A stretch of 64,000 bases of DNA from positions 3,548,001 to 3,612,000 of the forward strand of contig NZ_JAPEPX010000001.1 in assembly GCF_026339935.1 (NCBI RefSeq), written 5' to 3'. This DNA comes from Streptomyces sp. NBC_01551 (GTDB taxonomy: Bacteria > Actinomycetota > Actinomycetes > Streptomycetales > Streptomycetaceae). Under the pieces are notes generated by a model. It searched no databases, was not told the origin of the DNA, and saw only the letters and a list, made by a program, of their open reading frames with translations. The translations under genes and the position numbers were made by a program. Position 1 is the stretch's first letter. The number at the start of each line of letters is the position of its first letter. Positions 8,490 through 18,937 of this stretch are shown here, piece after piece.

Positions 8490-9725
8490 TCACGGCACCA
8501 TTTCCTGCTTGGACTTGAGCTGCTCGGCGAGCAGGTTCCACTCGCGGCCGATGCGTTCCGCGATCGGGGCGATGACGCCGAGCCAGTGCGGCGGCACGGC
8601 ATCGACGAGTTCCCGGCGGTCTTCGTCGGGGTCGATGGCGTGCAGCTGCATCCAGCGCAGGAACTCCCTGCCGCCCGCGTTGTAGCGGATGGTGGGGTCG
8701 CCGGCCATCTTGGCGGCGACCGTCGCCCACGAGGGCGGCGCGTCGGTGTGGTTCCTGCGGGGCGCCGGCGCGGCGTCGATGCTCGGAGCCACGCGCAGCG
8801 GGACACGGGGCCCGCCGTCGCACATCGCGGCGGCGGGCCTCGTCGCCTCGTCGGCCTGCCGTACGGAGCGCATGGCCGGGACGGCCTGCACGGACTGTAC
8901 GGACTGCATCGGCCGGAAGGCCTGCACGGGCTGGACGGCCTGCACGGGCTGGACGGACGACTGCGCGGCGGCCGGCTGGCGGCCGTCCCGCTCGGGGCTG
9001 TCGCCGCGCCGCAGGCGCGCGCTCACGTCGTGGACGGTGCCGAGGGAGACGTCGGTCTCCTTGGCGACCTGACGGAGCGGGGCGTTGGGGTGGGCGGTGA
9101 TGTACTCGGCGGCCCGGCGCCGGCCCTCGCCCGCGTCCACCGGGCGCCGCTTGCCGTCCCGGCCGATCCGCTTGCCGTCGAGCGGCGCCCCGTCCGCCGA
9201 CCGGTCGCGCAGCGACGCGATCGTCTTCGCGCTCAGCCCGGTGATCCCGGCGATGGCGCGGTCGGACCAGTCGGGGTGGGAGCTGAGGACCCGCTGGGCT
9301 CCGGAGACGCGGTCGGCCTTCGACAGCGGCAGTCCGTGCGAGCCGTTCGCCTTCATGGCGATGACGAGCGCCTCGGAATTCGAGCAGTCGAGGAAGCGCG
9401 CCCTGATGCTGTCGTCACCGCGGAGCCGGGCGGCCTCCAGCCGGTGCAGCCCGTCGATGATGCGGTAGCCGTCCATCTGGACGAGAATGGGCGGCAACTC
9501 CGACGAGCCGGCCGCGTCGATGAGGAGCTGGATGTGAGAGGCGTCCGTACCGCCTTGGCGCAGGGACACTCCCGGCGACAGCGCGTTGACCGGGACATCG
9601 CGTGTCGGCAGTTTCTCGAAATTCTTGAGATCGAATTCACTGCGGGTCGATGATTCGGCGCTCTCCGTCCTGACGGGGCTGAATGCACTCGTAATCAAGA
9701 CGGCTTGCGCGTTGCTCTGAGCCAT
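8490..9725 (-). CDS. StrR-like ParB-domain pathway regulator
   Basis: This 411-residue protein has an N-terminal ParB/Sulfiredoxin-type domain (about residues 35-135) with LPPILVQMDGYRIIDGLHRL followed by the helix EALVIAMKANGSHGLPLSKADR. The next segment, WSDRAIAGITGLSAKTIASLR (about 150-175), is a helix-turn-helix. A second HTH-like stretch, LRQVAKETDVSLGTVHDVSARL, follows near 225, then a Gln/Val-rich linker and a C-terminal helical region. This is the layout of StrR-type activators of antibiotic clusters. Six sites of StrR-operator form occur in the window, which strongly suggests this protein is their ligand. GGGAG precedes ATG 9725. Confidence 0.85.
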   Translation of the reverse strand: MAQSNAQAVLITSAFSPVRTESAESSTRSEFDLKNFEKLPTRDVPVNALSPGVSLRQGGTDASHIQLLIDAAGSSELPPILVQMDGYRIIDGLHRLEAARLRGDDSIRARFLDCSNSEALVIAMKANGSHGLPLSKADRVSGAQRVLSSHPDWSDRAIAGITGLSAKTIASLRDRSADGAPLDGKRIGRDGKRRPVDAGEGRRRAAEYITAHPNAPLRQVAKETDVSLGTVHDVSARLRRGDSPERDGRQPAAAQSSVQPVQAVQPVQAFRPMQSVQSVQAVPAMRSVRQADEATRPAAAMCDGGPRVPLRVAPSIDAAPAPRRNHTDAPPSWATVAAKMAGDPTIRYNAGGREFLRWMQLHAIDPDEDRRELVDAVPPHWLGVIAPIAERIGREWNLLAEQLKSKQEMVP

Positions 9726-9819
9726 TCTGATACTCCCTCTCTGCTGCCGCTGTCCACGAGCGTCGCAGGAGGGTCTTTAGCTGTAGTCGAGGGCAGGTGG
9801 ACGCTCCCTGGAAGCACGA

Positions 9820-9858
9820 CACCGCGGGTGTCCGCCGGTTCGGCGGGCACCCGCGGTG
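9820..9858 (-). terminator. Hairpin after the drrAB-like operon
   Basis: CACCGCGGGTGTCCGCCG (9820-9837) pairs with 9841-9858 across GTT, with one wobble. It lies just downstream of the exporter permease gene on the minus strand and upstream of the StrR-like gene, so it separates the two transcripts. Confidence 0.7.
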
Positions 9859-9893
9859 GTCGCGGCGGCGGTCGCGCTGGTCGGTCGTGGGGC

Positions 9894-10733
9894 TCAGGCG
9901 TCCCTGCGGCGCAGCAGCACCGCCGCGATGACCAGCAGGACGGCCGTCCAGAGCGCGAGGACGCCGAGGCCCTGCCAGGGCCCGAGGACGTCGTCCACGC
10001 GGGAGTGCTGCTGGGTGATCAGGTAGCCGGCCTCGGTGGGGACGGCGGCGTGGATGTGCTTGCCCACGCTGCCGGGCAGCAGCCGGGTCATCGGGGCGAT
10101 GACCAGGACGAAGGCGACGACGCCGGTGATGCTCGCAGCGGTGTGCCGGATGATCGCGCCGATGGAGAGCGCGAACAGGCCGAGCAGGGCCAGGTAGAGG
10201 CCGGTGCCGACGACGGCCCGCAGGACGCCGGGGTCGCCGATCTCGACGGGAGCCTTCTCGTGCAGGATCGGCGCGCCGATGAAGAAGGAGGCGAACGCGG
10301 TGAGTTCGCCCACCGCCAGGACGACCAGCGCGAAGACGGTGCCCTTGGCGGCCAGTACGGGTACCCGCTTGGGCACGGCGAGCAGGCTGGCGCGGATCAT
10401 GCCGGTGGAGTACTCGGAGGCGATGACGAGCACACCCAGCACGCAGACGGCGAGCTGGCTGAGCAGGAGTCCGCTGCCCAGGATGGTGCCGGTGGGGTCG
10501 AGCCGCATGGCGGCCTGCTGGGAGGCGTCGCTCTTGTCCCAGTTGGCGACGCCCATCTGCATGAACAGCACGGTGAAGATGAGGCTGAGCACGACCAGGA
10601 TGGCCAGCGACCAGACCGTGGAGCGGACGGAACGGATCTTGGTCCACTCCGAGAGCATCAGTCGCCCGAAGCTCGGCTTGTGCGCCTCGACGGCGGGTAC
10701 GGACGTGCGGGCGGACGCGGTCGCGGTGGTCAC
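9894..10733 (-). CDS. ABC-2 type exporter permease (DrrB-like)
   Basis: The 279-residue product has a polar N-terminus of about 40 residues and six hydrophobic segments typical of ABC-2 permeases: near 45-65, 97-120, 145-165, 180-205, 212-232 and 253-272. The C-terminus ends in RRRDA. Its start overlaps the stop of the ATPase gene (GTGA-type overlap at 10730-10733), so the two are coupled. Together they form a DrrAB-type antibiotic exporter, a common self-resistance module. The pair is terminated by the hairpin at 9820-9858. Confidence 0.85.
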   Translation of the reverse strand: MTTATASARTSVPAVEAHKPSFGRLMLSEWTKIRSVRSTVWSLAILVVLSLIFTVLFMQMGVANWDKSDASQQAAMRLDPTGTILGSGLLLSQLAVCVLGVLVIASEYSTGMIRASLLAVPKRVPVLAAKGTVFALVVLAVGELTAFASFFIGAPILHEKAPVEIGDPGVLRAVVGTGLYLALLGLFALSIGAIIRHTAASITGVVAFVLVIAPMTRLLPGSVGKHIHAAVPTEAGYLITQQHSRVDDVLGPWQGLGVLALWTAVLLVIAAVLLRRRDA

Positions 10734-11656
10734 TTCACACCTCCGGCGGAGGGCACGGCGGCGTCGTATTCGACGGCGTCCTTGGTCAGTTCCATGAAGG
10801 CTTCCTCGAGCGAGCCGCGACGGGTCGAGAGCTCGTGGAGGACCAGGCCGCCGGCGGCGGCGAGCTCGGCGATGCGGGGCGCTTCGAGCCCGGTGACCTC
10901 CAGGTCGCCGTCCTCGGTGTCGGCGACGCCGGCGCCCTCGGCCTTCAGCAGTACGGCGAGCCGTTCCCGGTCGGGGGTGGTGACCAGGACGGACTGCTCG
11001 GTGCTGCGCTCGATGAACTCCTGCGTGGAGCAGTCCGCGACGAGCTTGCCGCGGCCGATGACGATGAGGTGGTCGGCGGTGACGGCCATCTCGTTCATCA
11101 GGTGGCTGGAGACGAAGACGGCGCGGCCCTCCGCCGCGAGCGACTTCATGAGGTTGCGGATCCAGAGGATGCCCTCGGGGTCGAGGCCGTTGACCGGCTC
11201 GTCGAGGATCAGTGCCGCCGGGTCACCGATCAGCGCGGCGGCGATGCCGAGGCGCTGCCCCATGCCGAGCGAGAAGCCGCCCGCCCGCTTGCGGGCCACC
11301 GAGGACAGGCCGACCTGCTCGATGACCTCCTCGACCCGCCGCTTGCCGAAGCCCTGGGTCTGCGCGAGGCAGAGCAGGTGGTCGTAGGCGCTGCGGCCGG
11401 TGTGGACGGCGCGCGCCTCCAGCAGGGCGCCGACCACCCGCATGGGCTGCGGGAGTTCGGGGTAGCTCACGCCGTTGATGGTGGCGGTGCCGCCGTCGGG
11501 CCGGTCGAGTCCCAGCAGCAGCCGCATCGTGGTGGACTTGCCCGCGCCGTTGGGGCCCAGGAAGCCGGTGACCCGGCCGGGCGCGACGGTGAACGACAGG
11601 TCGTTCACCGCGGTCTTGTCGCCGTAACGTTTCGTGAGGTTCTTGGCCTCGATCAT
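10730..11656 (-). CDS. ABC transporter ATPase (DrrA-like)
   Basis: This 308-residue ATPase has Walker A GPNGAGKST (near 38), the signature LGMGQRLGIAAA (near 140), Walker B ALILDEPVNGLDPEG (near 160) and the H-loop SSHLM. A C-terminal extension of about 90 residues is typical of DrrA-type drug exporters. The start is placed at ATG 11656 because AAGG sits at correct distance; a GTG 6 nt upstream would leave no room for a ribosome binding site. It pairs with the permease downstream. The promoter region (11657-11884) is shared with a divergent gene and carries a StrR-type operator. Confidence 0.9.
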   Translation of the reverse strand: MIEAKNLTKRYGDKTAVNDLSFTVAPGRVTGFLGPNGAGKSTTMRLLLGLDRPDGGTATINGVSYPELPQPMRVVGALLEARAVHTGRSAYDHLLCLAQTQGFGKRRVEEVIEQVGLSSVARKRAGGFSLGMGQRLGIAAALIGDPAALILDEPVNGLDPEGILWIRNLMKSLAAEGRAVFVSSHLMNEMAVTADHLIVIGRGKLVADCSTQEFIERSTEQSVLVTTPDRERLAVLLKAEGAGVADTEDGDLEVTGLEAPRIAELAAAGGLVLHELSTRRGSLEEAFMELTKDAVEYDAAVPSAGGVK

Positions 11657-11834
11657 GGTCACCTTCGTTGAATCGGCTGCGAGGGATTTCCGGGAGATAA
11701 AATTTTTCCCACCCGCCCTTGGTATCAGGAATGTGGCTCTGTTCAGTAGGGTCCGCCGGCCGGGATTTGAACGATGGCCTCCGCTTCACCCGCGGGGCTA
11801 TTTTGACGGCGATGGCCGTCCGCGGCGGCGGATG

Positions 11835-11863
11835 TTTCATCTGCTCATTTTCCTCAGTTGAAC
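11835..11863. promoter_or_regulatory. StrR-type operator 1 (drrA-like / gamma-glutamyl hydrolase-like)
   Basis: TTTCATCTG (11835-11843), 11 bp, CAGTTGAAC (11855-11863). The right arm is perfect against the window consensus and the left arm matches at 7 of 9. It lies between divergent genes and only 21 bp before ATG 11885. The rest of 11657-11834 has no gene; an isolated GATTTGAAC occurs at 11765. Confidence 0.65.
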
Positions 11864-11884
11864 ACGGACTCCGTGAGGGTGGTC

Positions 11885-12628
11885 ATGAATTCAGCCGTGA
11901 ACGATCCGGCGGGCGCCGGTCGGCCGGTGATCGGGATCTGCGCGCGGACCGCGCCGGTCACGCTCCAGGGCAGCGACATGGTCGTCAGCCTCGCGCTCCA
12001 GTCGCACGTGGCCTTCCTGGCCGAGGCGGGCTGCACGCCGGTGCTGCTCCCGCTGCTGCCCGGCGTGGAGCACCTGGTCGGCGCCCTGGACGGGCTGCTG
12101 GTCCCCGGCGGCCCCGATCTGGACCCGGCGCTCTACGGTCAGGCCGCCCACCCGGTGACCCGGGCGATGACCCCGGACGCCGACCGCGCCGAACTGGCGT
12201 TGGTGCGGGCGGCACTTGACGCGAAGGTGCCCGTTCTGGCCATCTGTCGCGGCATGCAGCTGCTCAACGTGCTCCACGGCGGCACGCTCCACCAGCACCT
12301 TCCGGAGGTCACGGGCGGCGACGGCCACCGGCCGAACACGCCGTCCTTCACCCTCGGGCACCACCGGCTGAAGCTCCGGCCGGACAGCCGGATCGCCGGC
12401 GTCCTCGACGAGGACGAGCCGGAGACGGCCTGCCACCACCACCAGGCCGTGGCCCGCCTCGGCGACGGCCTCACCGCCACCGGCTGGGCCGAGGACGGCA
12501 CCGTGGAGGCCGTCGAGGTAACGGACCACCCCTTTGCGATCGGCGTGCAATGGGAATCCGGGCAAACGGCCGACAAACGACTTCATCACGCACTCGCACA
12601 AGCCGCCGGTTGCCCGAAAAGCAGTTAG
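11885..12628 (+). CDS. Gamma-glutamyl hydrolase-like class I glutaminase fold with eroded triad
   Basis: This 247-residue protein belongs to the peptidase C26/PuuD group (gamma-glutamyl-GABA hydrolases). It has the early GICAR segment, the LDGLLVPGGPDLDP oxyanion region and the nucleophile elbow LAICRGMQLLN with Cys121. The family's C-terminal GVQWHPE motif, which supplies the catalytic His and Glu, reads GVQWESG here (residues 220-226), so two of three triad residues are replaced. Other His residues (CHHHQ near 180) remain. A family role in cutting gamma-glutamyl amides fits the glutamylhydrazine chemistry of this cluster, but catalysis cannot be assumed. The start is ATG 11885 after GAGGGTGG. 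It is followed by the CMD-like gene in one operon. Confidence 0.75.
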   Translation: MNSAVNDPAGAGRPVIGICARTAPVTLQGSDMVVSLALQSHVAFLAEAGCTPVLLPLLPGVEHLVGALDGLLVPGGPDLDPALYGQAAHPVTRAMTPDADRAELALVRAALDAKVPVLAICRGMQLLNVLHGGTLHQHLPEVTGGDGHRPNTPSFTLGHHRLKLRPDSRIAGVLDEDEPETACHHHQAVARLGDGLTATGWAEDGTVEAVEVTDHPFAIGVQWESGQTADKRLHHALAQAAGCPKSS

Positions 12629-12709
12629 CCGCTGAAATTCGAAATACTTGAGAAAAGGCGGCCCTGAGGGCACGCTGTTTCCTGATCCCAATCCGAAGGA
12701 GAATTGCAG

Positions 12710-13216
12710 ATGTCGCCGCGGATGCCTAACCCGTCGCTGGTCGTCCCCGATGTTCTTCCGCCCATGCGCGAGCTGGTGAAGGCCATCAACAATGTCGGTG
12801 TGCCGTTGCAGACGCTCGTGCTCATCCACCTGCGGGTGAGCCAGATCAACGGCCGGCCGGTCCAGATCCCCGTGAAGAAGAAGGAGTTCGAGGAGGCCGG
12901 CGAAGAGGACCACCGCCTCCCCGTCGTGGCGACCTGGCGGGAGCAGGACTGCTTCACCGACGCCGAGCGCTCGGTGCTGGCGCTGGCCGAGGCCGCCACC
13001 CGTATCAACGACAAGGAGGACCCGGTCCCGGACGAGGTCTGGGAGGAGGCCGCCAAGCACTGGAACGAGGTGGAGCTCGGCGCCGTGGTCCTGCACATCG
13101 GACTGGTCAACCTCTGGAACCGCGTCAACGTCGTCACCAAGCAGGAGCCGGTGGACTGGCGCATCAACCCCAAGAAGTGGACGCCGATGACCACGCGGCT
13201 CGCCGCGACCCGCTGA
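12710..13216 (+). CDS. CMD/AhpD-fold protein lacking redox cysteines (copy 1)
   Basis: The 168-residue protein resembles the carboxymuconolactone decarboxylase/AhpD family: an LVVPDVLPPM start, LVLIHLRVSQINGRP, then CFTDAERSVLALAEAAT and a C-terminal HIGLVNLWNRVNV helix. In peroxidase-type members the NGCxxC motif carries the active cysteines; here it reads NGRPVQ (Asn47 onward), so both are lost. A close paralogue lies at 45899-46336 with the same loss. Start ATG 12710 has AAGGAG upstream. The C-terminus extends about 20 residues beyond copy 2. Function is unknown; the fold may bind or orient a polyketide intermediate. It follows the hydrolase-like gene by 81 bp. Confidence 0.75.
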   Translation: MSPRMPNPSLVVPDVLPPMRELVKAINNVGVPLQTLVLIHLRVSQINGRPVQIPVKKKEFEEAGEEDHRLPVVATWREQDCFTDAERSVLALAEAATRINDKEDPVPDEVWEEAAKHWNEVELGAVVLHIGLVNLWNRVNVVTKQEPVDWRINPKKWTPMTTRLAATR

Positions 13217-13230
13217 CGCACCACGTTCTC

Positions 13231-13267
13231 AGGCCCTGTCCGGTGGAGGTTCCACCGAACAGGGCCT
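13231..13267. terminator. Bidirectional hairpin between convergent genes
   Basis: AGGCCCTGTCCGGTGGA (13231-13247) pairs with 13251-13267 across GGT, one mismatch. It sits between the CMD-like gene and the convergent 2,3-dehydratase gene. Confidence 0.75.
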
Positions 13268-13282
13268 AGTGCTGTTGCGGAC

Positions 13283-14671
13283 TCAGGCGGACAGCGGGGT
13301 GCGGCCGGCCGCACTGGTGTTGAGCATCGCGAGCAGGGTCCTGGCCTGGACGTTGACGTAACGGGTGTGTCCGGAGAGCCAGTTGAGCTGTCCGGGGGTG
13401 ACCCACTGGTATCCCGGGGGCGCCTGGTCGGGCGTCGTGGCCTCGTCGGTCTCGACGATCAGGTACCGGCTCTCGGCGTTCAGGAACCGGCCGCCCTCCT
13501 CGGAGTGGACCGCCGAGTAGCGGATCCGGTCGGGGGAGGCGTTCAGCATCAGGTCGAGGAACGGCGGCCGGTCCCGCGCCGCCAGACCGGCGTAGTTGGC
13601 CGGTGTGTACTGCACGGTCGGCGCGAGCTCGGCGGTGTCGAGGAAGCCGGCCTCGACGCGGGCGTGCGCGAGGACGTGCGGGACGCCGTCGAACACGCGG
13701 TACGCGAAGCCGACGACCCCGGGGCCCACCGGCTCGATGATCGGCTGGGTCCAGCCGGCGACCTCACGGCCCGCGCCCTCGACGGACACCGCCACCACCC
13801 GGAAGAACCGCTCGTCCTCGCGGTGGACGGAGTGTTCGTCACGCCGCCACCCGTCGATCTCCCGCAGCGGCACGCGGGTGGTGCGGATGTCGTGGCGGGC
13901 CCGCTCCCCGGTGAACCAGGCCAGCAGGTCGAAGTCCGAGGACAGCGCGCCGGGTTCGGGCGGCGCCGTCGGCGCGCTCGCGAGGACGGTGCGCGCGTCC
14001 ATGTTGACCACGTTGTCCAGCCGCAGCAGCGCCACGATCTGCCCGAGGGTGAGCCAGCGGAACGCGTCGTCGGCCGCCACGTCGCCCTCCACCTCGACGA
14101 TCATGTTGCGGTTGCGCTTGCGGTAGAACCAGGCGCCGTGCTCGGACTGCAGGACGTCGGTGAGCACCCGCTCCCGGTCCGGGTCGAGGAAGTGCTCCAG
14201 GTACTTCACCTCGGCCCCGCCGTGGGCCTTGGTGTAGTTGCTGCGGGTGGCCTGCACGGTGGGGGAGAGCTGCACCAGGTTGGGGTTGCCGGGCTCCATC
14301 TTGGCCTGCATGAGGAAGTGCAGGACCCCGTCGAACTCCTTGGCCAGGATGCCCAGGATGCCGATCTCGGGCTGCACGATGATCGGCTGCTGCCACTCGG
14401 CATCCGGCCGGACGGCGTGCAGGCCCTCGATGGTGAAGAACCGTCCGCTGCGGTGACCCAGGTTCCCGCTCTCCGGCGCGAACGACCAGTGGTCGAGTTC
14501 GGCGAAGGGGATCCGCCGGATCGCCGTCCCGCAGGAGAGCCGGTCGAAGTCCAGCCAGCCCGGGACGTCGGAGGTCGCCATGTGGACGCCCTCGGCCGTC
14601 GCGGCGGACAGGGCCAGCCGCTCGGCGGTCCCGGGGGCGGTGCGCGCGACGAGTCGCGCCGGCGCGCTCAC
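13283..14671 (-). CDS. NDP-hexose 2,3-dehydratase
   Basis: This 462-residue protein is the EvaA/TylX3/OleV type of enzyme that removes the C-2 hydroxyl of NDP-4-keto-6-deoxyglucose to start 2,6-dideoxysugar formation. It is built from two homologous halves, as the family requires: WQQPIIVQPEIGILGILAKEF with a later KYLEHFL in the first, and WTQPIIEPVGPGVVGFAYRVF with a matching PPFLDLML in the second. Each half has an ATRSNYTKAH-like or YTPANYAG-like segment. Length is normal. GTG 14671 overlaps the stop of the 4,6-dehydratase gene, so the two enzymes for consecutive steps are co-translated. Confidence 0.92.
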   Translation of the reverse strand: MSAPARLVARTAPGTAERLALSAATAEGVHMATSDVPGWLDFDRLSCGTAIRRIPFAELDHWSFAPESGNLGHRSGRFFTIEGLHAVRPDAEWQQPIIVQPEIGILGILAKEFDGVLHFLMQAKMEPGNPNLVQLSPTVQATRSNYTKAHGGAEVKYLEHFLDPDRERVLTDVLQSEHGAWFYRKRNRNMIVEVEGDVAADDAFRWLTLGQIVALLRLDNVVNMDARTVLASAPTAPPEPGALSSDFDLLAWFTGERARHDIRTTRVPLREIDGWRRDEHSVHREDERFFRVVAVSVEGAGREVAGWTQPIIEPVGPGVVGFAYRVFDGVPHVLAHARVEAGFLDTAELAPTVQYTPANYAGLAARDRPPFLDLMLNASPDRIRYSAVHSEEGGRFLNAESRYLIVETDEATTPDQAPPGYQWVTPGQLNWLSGHTRYVNVQARTLLAMLNTSAAGRTPLSA

Positions 14672-15648
14672 GGCCGATCACCGCTCTCCTTGACCGGCTT
14701 CCACCACTGAGGATTGTCCTGGTACCAGGCGACGGTCTGCGCGAGCCCCTTGTCGAAGGCGGTGAGCGGCCGGTGGCCGAGCTCCCGCTCGATCTTGCCC
14801 TGGTCCAGCGCGTAGCGGCGGTCGTGGCCCTTGCGGTCGCCGACGTGCCGGATCAGGCCCGGGTCGGCTCCGCACAGCTCGACGAGCCGGTGGGCCAGCG
14901 TCAGGTTCGCCGCGTGCGTGCCGGCGCCGATGTTGTAGGCCTCGCCGGCCCGGCCCCCGGTGAGCACCCGGTGCACGGCCCGGCAGTGGTCGTCGACGTG
15001 CAGCCACTCGCGGATCTGCTGCCCGTCGCCGTAGACGGGTATGGGGCGGCCTTCGAGCAGGTTGGTGACGGAGAGCGGGATGAACTTCTCGGGGTGCTGG
15101 AAGGGCCCGTAGTTGTTGGAGCAGCGGGTGACCGAGACGTTCAGCCGGTGCGTGCGGAAGAAGGCCAGGGCGATGAGGTCGGACGCGGCCTTGGAGGCGG
15201 CGTACGGGGAGTTGGGCAGGAGGGGGGACTCCTCCGTCCAGAACCCCTCGTCGATGGACCCGTACACCTCGTCCGTCGAGACGTGCACGACCCGCTCCAC
15301 GCCGACCGCGAGGCAGGCGTCGAGGACGGCCTGGGTGCCCTCCACGTTGGTGCGGACGAACGCGGTGCCGCTCTCGATCGAACGGTCGACGTGGCTCTCG
15401 GCCGCGAAGTGCACGACCGCGTCCTGGCCGTCGAGCACCGAGCGCAGCAGCTCGCGGTCGAGGATGTCGCCGCGCACGAAGGTGAGCCGCGGGTGGGAGG
15501 CCGGGAGGTTGTCACGGTTCCCGGCGTAGGTCAGCAGGTCCAGGACCGTGACGTGGGCGTCCTCGTATCCCGGATATCCCCCGTCGAGCATGGTCCGTAC
15601 ATAATGCGAGCCGATGAATCCGGCTCCACCGGTGACGAGGATTCTCAT
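14668..15648 (-). CDS. rmlB: dTDP-glucose 4,6-dehydratase
   Basis: This 326-residue extended SDR converts dTDP-glucose to dTDP-4-keto-6-deoxyglucose. It shows the NAD-binding GGAGFIGSHYVR, FAAESHVDRSI, the STDEVYGSI segment with catalytic Thr-Asp-Glu, and Tyr-x3-Lys in YAASKAASD, followed by RCSNNYGPFQHPEKFIP. These are the expected RmlB landmarks. ATG 15648 starts the conserved MRILVTGG; upstream in-frame starts lack a clear ribosome binding site too, so translation initiation is uncertain. With the downstream 2,3-dehydratase it forms the first part of the deoxysugar branch. Confidence 0.93.
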   Translation of the reverse strand: MRILVTGGAGFIGSHYVRTMLDGGYPGYEDAHVTVLDLLTYAGNRDNLPASHPRLTFVRGDILDRELLRSVLDGQDAVVHFAAESHVDRSIESGTAFVRTNVEGTQAVLDACLAVGVERVVHVSTDEVYGSIDEGFWTEESPLLPNSPYAASKAASDLIALAFFRTHRLNVSVTRCSNNYGPFQHPEKFIPLSVTNLLEGRPIPVYGDGQQIREWLHVDDHCRAVHRVLTGGRAGEAYNIGAGTHAANLTLAHRLVELCGADPGLIRHVGDRKGHDRRYALDQGKIERELGHRPLTAFDKGLAQTVAWYQDNPQWWKPVKESGDRP

Positions 15649-15774
15649 GAGACCACATCGCAGCCGGAATTCCACGGTCGAAGCATATGCCTTTACCCTT
15701 TTCAGCGAGGGGGATGAATGCCGTGCAATTCACGCTAGAGAATTGCTTGAAACCGGGCATCTTTCAGATTGCCG

Positions 15775-15783
15775 GTTCAACCG
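15775..15783. promoter_or_regulatory. Possible half operator GTTCAACCG
   Basis: GTTCAACCG is a perfect left arm of the StrR-type sites, upstream of the 4,6-dehydratase gene. The downstream partner CGGGTGAAA (15797-15805) is at a 13-bp rather than 11-bp spacing, so this may be a half site. The region 15649-15810 contains no gene. Confidence 0.3.
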
Positions 15784-15810
15784 CTGAAAAAAGTCACGGG
15801 TGAAAGGACC

Positions 15811-15845
15811 GGGGGTGGTGGCGGGTCGATCCCGCCACCACCCCC
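15811..15845 (-). terminator. 15-bp perfect hairpin after the UvrA-like gene
   Basis: GGGGGTGGTGGCGGG (15811-15825) pairs perfectly with 15831-15845 across TCGAT, 23 nt past the stop of the UvrA-like gene on the minus strand. Confidence 0.75.
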
Positions 15846-15868
15846 GATGCCCGGCTCACCGCCGGGAC

Positions 15869-18262
<2,394 letters not shown>

Positions 18263-18331
18263 CGTGTCTCCGTCTCTGAGGATGGGGACCCGTCCTCGCC
18301 CGGTTCCCCATCCGGCGAGATTACGACGCTG

Positions 18332-18395
18332 CCCTCGAGTCCCCCTCAAGGCGGGCTCGAGTGGGAGTCGAGGCAACTTGAGGGGGACTCGAGGG
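18332..18395. repeat. Long inverted repeat between VOC and UvrA-like genes
   Basis: CCCTCGAGTCCCCCTCAAG (18332-18350) and its exact complement (18377-18395) flank a 26-nt loop that contains further CTCGAG-like copies. It lies after the VOC stop and 70 bp before the UvrA-like start, both on the minus strand. It could terminate, attenuate, or serve as an operator for the resistance gene. Confidence 0.75.
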
Positions 18396-18415
18396 CCGGG
18401 GGGAACGCCCGGGTC

Positions 18416-18772
18416 TCAGCTGTCCTGGAGCAGGCCGAGTTCGTTGCCGTCGAGGTCGGTGACGGTGGCCACCAGACGGCCGCCGCCGACGTCGGCGGGG
18501 GCGTTCTTGACGGCGCCGCCCGCGGCGGTCACCTCGGCCAGCTTGGCCTCGATGTCGGCGACGTGCCAGTAGGCGACGGGGGAGGTCATGCCCTGCGTTC
18601 CCGCGCCCGGGACCAGGCCGATGTGCTGGCCGGCGATGTCGAAGCCGACATAGAAATCGGAGTCGGTCTGCGGTTCGATGCCGAGCAGGGCGGCGTAGAC
18701 CGTCTTGGCTTTTGCGAGGTCCGTGACGGGATGCAGCACGGTCTTGATTCCCTGGATGGCTTGCTCAGCCAT
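18416..18772 (-). CDS. VOC-fold (glyoxalase/bleomycin-resistance type) protein
   Basis: The 118-residue product has the single-module VOC pattern: a beta-alpha start IKTVLHPVTDLAKAKTVYAALLG, DFYVGFDIAGQHIGLVP in the middle, YWHVADIEAKLAEVTAAGG and the final VTDLDGNELGLLQ. VOC proteins in antibiotic clusters bind or modify aromatic products, or act as resistance proteins. GGAG precedes ATG 18772. It is divergent from the Alp1U-like hydrolase gene and upstream of the UvrA-like gene, so a protective role is reasonable but unproven. Confidence 0.85.
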   Translation of the reverse strand: MAEQAIQGIKTVLHPVTDLAKAKTVYAALLGIEPQTDSDFYVGFDIAGQHIGLVPGAGTQGMTSPVAYWHVADIEAKLAEVTAAGGAVKNAPADVGGGRLVATVTDLDGNELGLLQDS

Positions 18773-18861
18773 GATCACTCCATGGGGGTCGGGATCTCTT
18801 TCCTTCATGCTAGGAAAATTCCAAGACGGGGCGCTTCTCCGTTTGTGCTCACTCCAGTGGG

Positions 18862-18922
18862 GTTCCAGCCATCTTTGACCGGAATTAAAGAGACCCTTGT
18901 CAGGCTGCGAGCGCGTTGCATC
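18862..18922 (+). promoter_or_regulatory. Promoter block shared with the FAD monooxygenase gene at 22146
   Basis: The block starting TCCAGCC contains TTGACCGGA, then CAGGCTGCGA 20 bp on. It aligns without gaps to 22065-22122, sharing most positions. TTGACC resembles a -35 element. It probably directs transcription of the gene at 18938. Confidence 0.5.
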
Positions 18923-18937
18923 CAGAAGGGGAATCAC

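Noticed and set aside
9705..11387. A long plus-strand frame antisense to the DrrAB-type genes
   Set aside because: Both opposite-strand genes have clear ABC motifs and coupled starts; the plus frame has no motif and is low complexity.
11742..11773. Additional StrR-type operator (GTTCAGTAG ... GATTTGAAC)
   Set aside because: Arm spacing is 14 bp rather than 11 and both arms are imperfect.
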